Of a stretch of 64,000 bases of DNA, positions 36,482 through 44,318 are shown piece after piece. The stretch's first letter is position 1. Every line of letters begins with the position of its first letter. The notes beneath the pieces were generated by a model that had not been told where the DNA came from, did no database searches, and worked only from the letters and a program-made list of their open reading frames with translations. The translations under genes and the position numbers were made by a program. Source of the stretch: Gimibacter soli (GTDB taxonomy: Bacteria > Pseudomonadota > Alphaproteobacteria > Sphingomonadales > Kordiimonadaceae). The stretch is from assembly GCF_028463845.1 (NCBI RefSeq), contig NZ_CP116805.1, positions 3,096,001 to 3,160,000 on the forward strand. Direction: 5' to 3'.

Positions 36482-36960
36482 GCCGCCATTCCTGGAATCC
36501 GTTCGTCCTGAGGAGCCCCGTAAGGGGCGTCTCGAAGGACACGCCGCTTGCCCGGTCTTCGAGACGCGGCCATGCCGCTCCTCAGACCGAACGGAGCAAC
36601 GTGGAATCAGGTTTCACCCTTATCGAAGTGCTTGTCGGGCTTGCCGTCTTTTCGATCGCGGCCCTCGCGCTCCTGTCCGCAACGCGGGAAAGCGTGCGCC
36701 ATGCCGTGGCACTTGATGCCCGCCTTGGCGCCGATATCGTGGCCGACAACCGGCTGGTTGAAGTGTTGAGTGCGCCCGAGCCCGCCACCGCCGGGCAGCG
36801 CACCGGCACGGTCGATCTCGGCGGTCGTCGCTACGATTGGGCCGAACGGGTCCGTCCCCTTGAAGGCTTCGGCGTGATGCAGGTTGAGGTTTCGGTGCGC
36901 GAGGCGGGCAGCGAACAGGTAATCGCCAACGCGTCGGGCCTTCGGGAGGTATCGCGGTGA
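36478..36960 (+). CDS. gspI: Minor pseudopilin GspI with unusual leader
   Basis: The pseudopilin signature ESG/FTLIEVLVGLAVFSIAALALLS starts only at residue 46 when the GTG at 36478 is used. Residues about 9-39 are encoded by an inverted pair of palindromic repeats (36501-36592), an insertion-like element read through in frame. The 36478 GTG has a good RBS (GGGAG) and the usual GTGA overlap with gspH. An in-frame GTG at 36601, with GGAG four bases upstream, would give a very short leader (MESG). Which start is used is undecided. The C-terminal part is a normal GspI. Overlaps gspJ by four bases. Confidence 0.85.
   Translation: MSRHSWNPFVLRSPVRGVSKDTPLARSSRRGHAAPQTERSNVESGFTLIEVLVGLAVFSIAALALLSATRESVRHAVALDARLGADIVADNRLVEVLSAPEPATAGQRTGTVDLGGRRYDWAERVRPLEGFGVMQVEVSVREAGSEQVIANASGLREVSR
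36501..36592. repeat. Inverted pair of ~40-bp palindromic repeats inside gspI
   Basis: Unit 1 (36501-36540) begins GTTCGTCCTGAGGAG and ends CGTCTCGAAGGAC. Unit 2 (36553-36592) read on the minus strand begins GTTCGGTCTGAGGAG and ends CGTCTCGAAGACC. Each unit is itself able to fold, with a variable GC-rich centre (CCCCG-TAA-GGGG, or GCGGC-AT-GGCCGC). The form matches short intergenic palindromic repeats known from alphaproteobacteria, here within a reading frame. No other copy was noticed in the window. Confidence 0.85.
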
Positions 36961-37580
36961 CACGCCAGCCTTCAGACGCCGGTTTCACGCTCATCGAAAC
37001 GCTCGTCGCCCTTGCTGTCTTTGCCATTCTGGCGGCCGGCACCACAACACTGATCGGGCAAAGCTTGCGCACCCGTGACGCGGTCGGTGACGCCACCAAC
37101 GCCCAGGCCGAACTGACGCTCGCCCGCGCCATATTGAAGGATGATCTTCTTTCTGCCGTCGCACGCCCGGCCCGCGACAAGTTCGGCGGCGCGACACCCG
37201 TTTCCCTCTCTGCTGGCAGCGTGGAGGCGGACGCACCGCTCCTGTCGCTAGTGCGCCGGGGCCGCGCCAATCCGGGCATGGCAGAGGACCGCACCAGCCT
37301 TCTTTATGTCGAATACCGGTTCGAAAATGGCGCCCTTGTCCGCCGCACCCGTGCCCGCGTCGATGCCACGCCGGAAACACCGGTGAGCGACCGCGTGCTG
37401 CTGACCGGACTTGAAGCCGCAAGGTTCGAAATACTCGGCGCCGGGGGCTGGGTCGGCAACTGGAAGGCCGGTGACCTGACGGCCGGCGGCTTGCCGATTG
37501 CCGTCGCACTTGTCACCGATGCCGCCAAGGATGGCTCTTTGCGGCAGCTTTTCCTCGTCAGCGGCGAGGTGCGGCGATGA
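36957..37580 (+). CDS. gspJ: Minor pseudopilin GspJ
   Basis: 207 aa. Seen: nine-residue leader ending DAG, then FTLIETLVALAVFAILAAGTTTL; a beta-rich domain with LLYVEYRFENGALVRRTRARVD and a C-terminal LRQLFLVSGEVR. Part of the I-J-K pseudopilus tip. Overlaps gspI and gspK by four bases. Confidence 0.9.
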   Translation: MTRQPSDAGFTLIETLVALAVFAILAAGTTTLIGQSLRTRDAVGDATNAQAELTLARAILKDDLLSAVARPARDKFGGATPVSLSAGSVEADAPLLSLVRRGRANPGMAEDRTSLLYVEYRFENGALVRRTRARVDATPETPVSDRVLLTGLEAARFEILGAGGWVGNWKAGDLTAGGLPIAVALVTDAAKDGSLRQLFLVSGEVRR

Positions 37581-38566
37581 AACCCGAAGCCCCCATGGCA
37601 AACGACCGCGGTGCTGTGCTGATCACTGTTCTTCTGATGGTGGCCTTGATGTCGGTCATCGCCGTCGGCCTGTCGGGTCGCGTTTCAGCGCTCATCGCCC
37701 GCCAACATCTCATCGAGACAGGCTCTGCCGCGCGGGAAGCGGCCTTGTCTGCCGAGACCTTGGCAAAAGCCGTGCTGCGCCAGTCTTTCGCGCTGAACAA
37801 CAACCGCACCACGCTTGACGCGCCCTGGGCGCGGCCAGCCCATTTCATGACCGAAGCAGGCCGTATCGACGGCCAGATTTCGGATGGCGGCAATTGTTTC
37901 AATCTCAATAGCCTCGTCTCCGGCGAAGGGTCGATCCGGCAATCGAACCCGGCCGCGCAGGCCGAGTTTGCCCGACTGATGGCGCTCCTCGGCCTCAACC
38001 CGGCCGAAGCCGAAGCGATTGCCGCCGCTGCCGCCGACTGGATCGACGGCGATACCCGCCCCAATCCGCGCGGGGCGGAGGATTATGACTATATGGCCGC
38101 CAGTGTGCCCCACCGCGCCGGCAACACGCTGATGGCGGATGTCAGCGAATTTCGCGCCGTGAAGGGGGTCACGCCCGCCGTCTATAGCCTGCTGCGCCCC
38201 TATCTGTGCGCGCTGCCGGTGACCGACCCCGCGCCCCTCAATGTGAATACGCTGATGCCCGCTGCCGCCCCCGTGGTCGCCGCCCTGTTCCCCACTGACC
38301 CCGATCTTGGCCGCATCATGGATGCCATCGCCTCGCGCCCGGCGGCTGGCTATGGCGCGCCGGAAGAATTCTGGCGACTACCTCCCTTCCGGAGCCTGAC
38401 GGTCGGGGACGAGATCAAGGCGCGCACCAGTGTGCGTTCCCGCTTTTTCATGCTTGTTGCTGCCGTCAGCCATGCAGATGCCCGCATCACGCTGACCGCC
38501 CTTTTTGATGCGACGGGCAAGGACGATGTTCGCCTTGTCAGCCGCCGGTTCGGAGACGAAGAATGA
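37577..38566 (+). CDS. gspK: Minor pseudopilin GspK
   Basis: Tip-capping pseudopilin, 329 aa, larger than the others as is typical. Seen: NDRG/AVLITVLLMVALMSVIAVGLS, lacking Glu5 as expected for GspK; GGNCFNLNSLV; AAAAADWIDGDTRPNPRGAED; NVNTLMPAAAPVVAALF. ATG 37595 is an alternative start nearer the cleavage site. Overlaps gspL by four bases. Confidence 0.92.
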   Translation: MKPEAPMANDRGAVLITVLLMVALMSVIAVGLSGRVSALIARQHLIETGSAAREAALSAETLAKAVLRQSFALNNNRTTLDAPWARPAHFMTEAGRIDGQISDGGNCFNLNSLVSGEGSIRQSNPAAQAEFARLMALLGLNPAEAEAIAAAAADWIDGDTRPNPRGAEDYDYMAASVPHRAGNTLMADVSEFRAVKGVTPAVYSLLRPYLCALPVTDPAPLNVNTLMPAAAPVVAALFPTDPDLGRIMDAIASRPAAGYGAPEEFWRLPPFRSLTVGDEIKARTSVRSRFFMLVAAVSHADARITLTALFDATGKDDVRLVSRRFGDEE

Positions 38567-39678
38567 CCGACCCAGTCCTGATCCTGATCGCGGACCCCAC
38601 CGACCCCGGCGCGTGGCGCTGGGCGCGGGTCGGGGCAGATGGTCGCCTGATTGCCTCCGGCACCGGTGATAGCGCCAGTCTGCCCGGCAAGGGTGACGAG
38701 CGTGTCGTGCTGGTGCTGGCGGGTGAAGCCGTGCGGGGCCGCCGGATCGACCTTCCTGCCAAAACCGACGCGCAGGCCCGCGCGGCCCTCCCTTATCTTC
38801 TGGGCGATGAACTGGGTGACAGTGCCCGCAGCCTGCATTTTGTGCTGGATACGGGCGGCGCCGGCGAGCGTTCGGTTTACTGGACGGAAGCAGCCCCGCT
38901 CGCGGCGCGCTTGGCGGCCCTTGAAGCCCGCGACCTGACGCCGGACCTGATCACCGCCGATTTCATCGCCCTGCCCGCCACCATCACGCCTTACGCACTG
39001 GCGGACGGGGAACGCGCCATCCGCGTGGCGCCGGAGCCGACCGAAGGCTATGCCGCGGACCTCGGCCTTTTGTCGCTGCTGGACCCCGACCTTCCAGCCG
39101 AAGCCCTGATGCCCGTCCGGCTGGACGGCCTTGCCTCCCGCCTTGCGGAAGGGATCGCCCGTTATAGCGGCCCCGATTTCCGGCAGGGTGCCTTCGCGCC
39201 GCGCCGTGCGTGGGGTGAAATCTGGCTGGTGTGGCAACGCGCTGCGGTGCTGGCCTTGGCGCTTCTCGTTCTCGCGGGCGCCGTGGTGCTGGCCGAAGGC
39301 TTCAAGGCCCGCAGTCTAGCGGACGAGACTGACGCGGCAACACAAGCGGCACTGCGCGATGCCTTCCCCGATGTGCGCGGCCTGCCGCACCTGCAATCGC
39401 GGCTCAAAGCCTTGCGTGGCACTGGCGCTGACCCGTTCCTCGCGCTTTCCGCCCGGCTGTTCGCGGCTGCTGAAACGGTGGACGGCGTGATGGTGAACGG
39501 CCTGCGCTTTGACCGGAGCGAAGGGCGCCTTTCAGCGGCCATCAGTGCTGCGAGCTTCGGCGATATCGAACGCCTGAAAGCGGCAGTGGCCGAGCGCGGC
39601 GCCACCTTCACCGAAGGCGCTTCCCGGCAGGAAGGTGGCCGCATCATCAGCGAAATCACGATCGGAGAACGGCCATGA
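38563..39678 (+). CDS. gspL: Type II secretion protein GspL
   Basis: Bitopic inner-membrane protein recruiting GspE. 371 aa. Seen: an actin-like cytoplasmic N-terminal domain with VLVLAGEAVRGRRIDLPAKTDAQARAALPYLLGDEL, one TM at about 228-248, and a periplasmic ferredoxin-like domain. Forms a complex with GspM, encoded next with a four-base overlap. Confidence 0.9.
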   Translation: MTDPVLILIADPTDPGAWRWARVGADGRLIASGTGDSASLPGKGDERVVLVLAGEAVRGRRIDLPAKTDAQARAALPYLLGDELGDSARSLHFVLDTGGAGERSVYWTEAAPLAARLAALEARDLTPDLITADFIALPATITPYALADGERAIRVAPEPTEGYAADLGLLSLLDPDLPAEALMPVRLDGLASRLAEGIARYSGPDFRQGAFAPRRAWGEIWLVWQRAAVLALALLVLAGAVVLAEGFKARSLADETDAATQAALRDAFPDVRGLPHLQSRLKALRGTGADPFLALSARLFAAAETVDGVMVNGLRFDRSEGRLSAAISAASFGDIERLKAAVAERGATFTEGASRQEGGRIISEITIGERP

Positions 39679-40169
39679 CTGCAGCCCTCAAGCCCGTCAC
39701 CGGCTGGTGGAACGGCCTGTCGCCGCGCGAACATCTGATGCTTGGCGGCCTTGGCATCATCGTCACGTTGCTGATCCTCTGGTATGCCATCGCCGCCCCG
39801 CTCCTTGCATGGCGTGCTGAAGGGATCGACACGCTGGATGCCGCCCGTCGCGATGCCGCCTTCGTTGAAAGCGCGATTGCCGAGGCTGCAACCCTTGGCA
39901 CCACCCAGCCCAAGGTGGCAACCGGCGATTTGCGCGCCAGCATTTCCGAAAGTGCGCTCGCCCGCGGTGTGCCGATCAGCCGCCTACAGCCCGAAGCGGC
40001 GGGCGGGATCAATGTCTGGGTTGAAGGTGTCACACCGACGCTTCTCTATGCCTGGCTTGCCGAAATCGAAAAGACCTACGGCATCGGTACGGCCCGCGCC
40101 GTCATCTCCCGCGCTGCCGATGGTGGCGGCCTCACTGTGCAATTGCTGCTGACAGGGGCGGGGTATTGA
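39675..40169 (+). CDS. gspM: Type II secretion protein GspM
   Basis: 164 aa. Seen: WWNGLSPREHLMLGGLGIIVTLLILWYAI, the conserved N-terminal WxxLxxRE motif followed by a TM, then a periplasmic ferredoxin-like fold. Partner of GspL. Overlaps gspL and gspN by four bases each. Confidence 0.9.
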   Translation: MTAALKPVTGWWNGLSPREHLMLGGLGIIVTLLILWYAIAAPLLAWRAEGIDTLDAARRDAAFVESAIAEAATLGTTQPKVATGDLRASISESALARGVPISRLQPEAAGGINVWVEGVTPTLLYAWLAEIEKTYGIGTARAVISRAADGGGLTVQLLLTGAGY

Positions 40170-40882
40170 ACCAGCGGACACTCCTCGCCACCGGCCTCGC
40201 AGCTTTCGCCATCGGCCTTGTTGCCTGCCTGCCCCTTTCCCTTTTCCTGCCTGCTTCAGGGCAGGATGGTCTCCATTATAACGGGGCAAGCGGCACGGTG
40301 TGGCAGGGCGGCAGCGTTACGGGTGTGCGTTACAAAGGCGTGCCGGTTGGCACTGTCGATATCGAGCCCTCGATAAGCGCCTTGCTGACCGGTGCCATCG
40401 GCGGTGACATCCGGGTGCGGGGCAGCTTCCTGAATGGCACGGGCCATGTTTCTGCGGGCGACGGGATCGTGGCGCAGGATGCGTCGCTCCGCGTTGCCCT
40501 TGCCGGGCTGCAACTTCCCTTGCCGCTGGATGGTGCCCTTGAGCTGGCCGGTTTCAACGCCCGCATCGAAGGCGACCGCTGCGTCGAGGCCTCGGGCAAT
40601 GTCCGCCTTGTTGCTGATCTTGCAGGCAATGCTGGCCTGCTGCCCCCGCTGCGCGGCACAGCGGCGTGCGAGGATGGCCAGCTTGTCCTCCGCCTGCAGG
40701 GCGCTGCCCGCGGCACCAATCTCGGGTTAGCCGCATGGATTGCCCCCGTCGGCGGCTACCACCTCACGGCGGACCTTGCCACGACAGAGGCTGACATCCG
40801 CCGGGTTCTCCCCTATATGGGCTTTGTTCAGGCCGGGAATAGCTTTAAGCTCGAGATCAAAGGCCGCTGGCAGGGGGATTGA
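40166..40882 (+). CDS. gspN: Type II secretion protein GspN
   Basis: 238 aa. Seen: N-terminal TM at about 9-29; GASGTVWQGG, the GspN block; VDIEPSISALLTG; LRGTAACEDGQLVL. GspN is present in only some type II systems and its role is unclear. Last recognisable gsp gene; the following lipoprotein starts two bases after its stop. Confidence 0.85.
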   Translation: MNQRTLLATGLAAFAIGLVACLPLSLFLPASGQDGLHYNGASGTVWQGGSVTGVRYKGVPVGTVDIEPSISALLTGAIGGDIRVRGSFLNGTGHVSAGDGIVAQDASLRVALAGLQLPLPLDGALELAGFNARIEGDRCVEASGNVRLVADLAGNAGLLPPLRGTAACEDGQLVLRLQGAARGTNLGLAAWIAPVGGYHLTADLATTEADIRRVLPYMGFVQAGNSFKLEIKGRWQGD

Positions 40883-40884
40883 CG

Positions 40885-41391
40885 ATGCGTTTGTTTACGG
40901 CTGTTGTAGCAGGCGCCGGCCTCATGCTTTCGGCCTGCACCGGCACCACTAACACACCGCCTGCTGCGCAAGCGCCAGCCGCACCTGCAGCCCCATCCGA
41001 AGAAGGCCCCGCCGGGCGTATCGGCACCCTGCCCCCGCAGGAACTGGCGGATGGCACATGCGGGCTTTATCTTTTCGCACGGGAAGTCGGACGCCGCCTT
41101 GTGTTCGTCTCCGACACCACCAGCACTGACGCCCGGATGCAGATCGACGGCAGACCTGCGCAGCTCACCCGTGTGTCAGCCTCCGGCACGGCTGCCGGGC
41201 GCTTCTTCCCTGAAATGCGCTACGAGGCAGGTGGGGTCACCGTCAGCGTCAGCTATGTGCCCGAAATGAATGGTAACCTCAGCGGCGGCGCCGTCATCCG
41301 CGAGGGCCGCCTGACCTTCGCCGATGCCTCCGGCTGGTCCTATGTGATGCCCGTGGCCGGGCTTATCGCCTGCCGCCCGGCGCAGGAGTGA
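40885..41391 (+). CDS. Small lipoprotein linked to the gsp operon
   Basis: 168 aa, family not recognised. Seen: signal with lipobox LSAC (Cys18), a Pro/Ala linker, then a beta-rich domain with ELADGTCGLYLFAREVGRRLVFV and VMPVAGLIACRPA; two Cys may pair. The ATG at 40885 follows AGGGGG. Only two bases separate it from gspN, so it is probably in the same transcript. An outer-membrane pilotin-like role for the secretin is possible but purely positional. Confidence 0.75.
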   Translation: MRLFTAVVAGAGLMLSACTGTTNTPPAAQAPAAPAAPSEEGPAGRIGTLPPQELADGTCGLYLFAREVGRRLVFVSDTTSTDARMQIDGRPAQLTRVSASGTAAGRFFPEMRYEAGGVTVSVSYVPEMNGNLSGGAVIREGRLTFADASGWSYVMPVAGLIACRPAQE

Positions 41392-41402
41392 GGAAACAGG
41401 CA

Positions 41403-42155
41403 ATGCGGATACCGCTGCGTATTGTTTCCTGCCTGATGGCCAGCCTCTGGCTCTATGCTTTGCCGGCAACTGCCGAGGATAAGCTGCCGGTCGTCGATAT
41501 CTATCTGGACCGCGGGACAGAAGTCCTCATACGCAAGGACCGGGACCGTTACGCCGTTGCAGCGGTCGACAAGCTGAAACGCTTCATGGACCGCACCGGG
41601 CTCAGATACCGGCTGCGATACCTGCCGTGGTCGCGCGCCATGCGGCTTATCGAAAAGAACCCGAAAGCGCTGATCTACCAGTTGCTGCGCACACCGGAAC
41701 GGGAAGAACGCTTCCACTGGATCATGCAGGTATTTGACGGCGACGCCCTCCACCTGATCGCGCTCGACACCACCCCGGAAGCCCGGCTGAAGCTGCCGGA
41801 AATTCTGAAGGGCAATACGCTGATCGGCTGCCAGAAAGCGACCGCGCACTGTGATGTGGTACGCAAGCTTGGCGTCTCCGAAGAACGGATCATGGAAGTC
41901 CCGGCGGCTGTGCCGACAGCACTCGAGCAGATGCTGCTGCGCCAGCGCGTGGATTTCATCATCGCCTATAAAAGCACCGCGCGAAGCAATTTCGATGCGC
42001 TTGGCGAAGATCCGGCGCGCGCCGTTTTCATCACACCACTCGACAGTTCAGACGACTATCTGGCCGCTCCGGCCGGTATCGATCCCGCCATTCTGGCCAA
42101 GCTTTTGGCTGTGCCGCTGGCTGACTTTCCGCTCCTTGAAACACCGTCGCGGTGA
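41403..42155 (+). CDS. Periplasmic solute-binding-like protein
   Basis: 250 aa. Seen: signal peptide ending LPATAED (about residue 25); VDKLKRFMDRTGLRYRLRYLPWSRAMRLIEKNPKALIYQLLRTPERE, the pattern of family 3 extracellular solute-binding folds (PBPb) seen in orphan periplasmic proteins. No permease genes adjoin it, so a sensor or orphan role is as likely as transport. ATG 41403 with AGGAAACAGG upstream is preferred to a GTG at 41388. It closes the gsp-lipoprotein gene string. Confidence 0.75.
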   Translation: MRIPLRIVSCLMASLWLYALPATAEDKLPVVDIYLDRGTEVLIRKDRDRYAVAAVDKLKRFMDRTGLRYRLRYLPWSRAMRLIEKNPKALIYQLLRTPEREERFHWIMQVFDGDALHLIALDTTPEARLKLPEILKGNTLIGCQKATAHCDVVRKLGVSEERIMEVPAAVPTALEQMLLRQRVDFIIAYKSTARSNFDALGEDPARAVFITPLDSSDDYLAAPAGIDPAILAKLLAVPLADFPLLETPSR

Positions 42156-42227
42156 ACACACGAGCAAAAGGCGATCAAGGCCACAGGTTGCAGCTTCGGG
42201 CGATTTTGAATTTTCAGGGGAAGGTGG

Positions 42228-42302
<75 letters not shown>

Positions 42303-42461
42303 CCAGCGGTGTGGCGCGGTTTTATTAGAAGTACCCGGCGCTGTAAAGCCCCTTTTCAACAAATTTTGGGCGGGTATCGCCCCTCGCGCGTTTCCCCTGC
42401 CCGAAGCGCTTGCCTGCTTGCCCCGCATGGTTAAAGTGGGGGAGAAAACGGAGGCTTATCC

Positions 42462-43460
42462 ATGACGATACTCATCACCGGCGCGGCCGGCTTCATCGGC
42501 TCGCACGTGGCGGCGGAACTTCTGGCGCGCGGTGAACGAATCGTCGGCCTCGACAATATGAACAGCTATTACGACCCCGACCTGAAACGCGCCCGCCTCG
42601 CGCGGCTCCATGACAAGGGCGATTTCCATTTCATCCCGCTGGACCTTGGCACCGATGGCGGGCTTGTTCGCGCCCTTGGCGAACACAAGTTCAAGTCCAT
42701 CGTGCATCTGGGCGCACAGGCGGGGGTCCGCTATTCGATCGACAATCCGGACGCCTATGTGCGCTCGAACCTTGTCGGGCACATGAATATCCTCGAGCTC
42801 GCCCGGCACACGGATGGCATCGAGCATCTGGTTTATGCCAGTTCTTCCAGCGTTTATGGCGGCAACACCAAGCTGCCTTTCTCGGAAAATGACGCCGTGG
42901 AAACGCCGGTCTCGCTATATGCCGCCACCAAACGCTCCAACGAGATCCTCAGCCAGTCCTACAGCCACCTCTATGGCATCCCGCAAACCGGCCTCCGCTT
43001 CTTCACTGTTTACGGGCCATGGGGGCGCCCGGACATGGCCTACTGGCTCTTCACCGAGGCGATCCTGAAGGGTGAGAAAATCCGCATCTTCAACAACGGC
43101 GATATGGGCCGGGATTTCACCTATATCGACGATATCGTGGACGGCATCCTGCGCGTGCTGGATCACCCGCCAGCCGCCAGCGACAGCAAGCCGCTGTTCG
43201 GCGGCGGCAAGGCCCCGCACCGGGTTTACAATATCGGCAATAACGAGCCCGAGCGGCTGATGGACATGATCTCGATCCTCGAAGCCGAGCTCGGGCGCGA
43301 GGCCGTAAAGGAATTCGCGCCCATGCAGCCGGGCGACGTGAAGGAAACCTATGCCGAAATCTCGGCGATTTCAGGTGACCTCGGCTTCAAACCGACCACG
43401 CCCCTGAGCGTCGGCCTCAAGAAATTCGTCGCCTGGTACAAGGACTATTACGACGTCTAA
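42462..43460 (+). CDS. NAD-dependent sugar-nucleotide epimerase, UDP-glucuronate 4-epimerase-like
   Basis: 332-aa extended short-chain dehydrogenase. Seen: NAD motif GAAGFIG (7-13); GLDNMNSYYDPDLKRARL; SSSSVYGGN with the active-site Ser; YAATKRSNE with the catalytic Tyr-Lys; FFTVYGPWGRPDMA, typical of UDP-glucuronate epimerases; FTYIDDIVDGILR. It would provide UDP-galacturonate for surface polysaccharide, but the exact substrate is inference. RBS GGAGG. Confidence 0.9.
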   Translation: MTILITGAAGFIGSHVAAELLARGERIVGLDNMNSYYDPDLKRARLARLHDKGDFHFIPLDLGTDGGLVRALGEHKFKSIVHLGAQAGVRYSIDNPDAYVRSNLVGHMNILELARHTDGIEHLVYASSSSVYGGNTKLPFSENDAVETPVSLYAATKRSNEILSQSYSHLYGIPQTGLRFFTVYGPWGRPDMAYWLFTEAILKGEKIRIFNNGDMGRDFTYIDDIVDGILRVLDHPPAASDSKPLFGGGKAPHRVYNIGNNEPERLMDMISILEAELGREAVKEFAPMQPGDVKETYAEISAISGDLGFKPTTPLSVGLKKFVAWYKDYYDV

Positions 43461-44317
43461 GCGCCTATCCTATCCGCCATCAGCCACCAATCCGGGTGAC
43501 GGGCGATAAGGCTGCGGGCAGCAGCCCCAGCCTCCGCTTCGCTATCGAACAGCGCAAAACAGGTGGCGCCGGAGCCGGACATGCGCGCAAGGCGCACACC
43601 ATGAAGCGTTTCAAGCGTCTTCAGCACATCCGCGATTGCCGGCAGCACGTTGATGGCGGGCCCGGCGAGACTGTTCCGGCGCGCCTTCACGGCTTCAAGG
43701 TCATAGGCTGCAGCCGGTGGCAATCCGGCATCAAAGGCCTTGCTTGCCTCCCTGTAGGCCCTGAAAACTGGCGGCGTTTCAAGCGGCAAGCCCGGATTGG
43801 CGAGGAGGATACCCTTCGGCCCCTCATAAACCACCGGCATAAAGCCCTCCCCCACGCCCTCGACAAGGATAGGCCGCCCGGCGAGGCAAGCCGGTACATC
43901 GGCACCGAGCTGGATACCAAGGCGAGCAAGGGCGGCATCATCAAGCCCCGCGCCCCAGAGGTCATTCAGGCCCCTCAGGGCAGCTGCAGCGTCAGCCGAG
44001 CCGCCGCCGATCCCGGCGGCCACCGGCAGGTTTTTGGTGAGGCGGATCGCCGCCTTCGCGGCAACCCCTGTTTCTGCTGCCAGCAATCGGGCCGCACGCA
44101 GGACGAGGTTGTCATCAGCCGCCCCGTCAAGCGCGCCCGCGAACGGGCCATCAATGGTGAGTGCCAGGTCATCGGCTGGCGCGAAGGTCAGCGTGTCGCC
44201 GTGCGCCGTGAAGACGAAAAGACTGTCGAGCAGATGATAGCCATCGGCGCGGCGCCCGGTGATTTCCAGAAACAGATTGACCTTGGCTGGCGCCGTCACC
44301 ATCAGGGCCGGGGCCAT
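43457..44317 (-). CDS. ispE: 4-diphosphocytidyl-2-C-methyl-D-erythritol kinase
   Basis: GHMP kinase of the non-mevalonate isoprenoid pathway. 286 aa. Seen: APAKVNLFLEITGRRADGYHLLDSLF at the N-terminus, the GHMP loop LPVAAGIGGGSADAAAALRGL, and the C-terminal ARMSGSGATCFALF. The ATG at 44317 begins one base after the TPR gene stop; longer in-frame starts lack support. It overlaps the stop region of the epimerase gene convergently by four bases. Confidence 0.95.
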   Translation of the reverse strand: MAPALMVTAPAKVNLFLEITGRRADGYHLLDSLFVFTAHGDTLTFAPADDLALTIDGPFAGALDGAADDNLVLRAARLLAAETGVAAKAAIRLTKNLPVAAGIGGGSADAAAALRGLNDLWGAGLDDAALARLGIQLGADVPACLAGRPILVEGVGEGFMPVVYEGPKGILLANPGLPLETPPVFRAYREASKAFDAGLPPAAAYDLEAVKARRNSLAGPAINVLPAIADVLKTLETLHGVRLARMSGSGATCFALFDSEAEAGAAARSLIARHPDWWLMADRIGA

Positions 44318-44318
44318 G

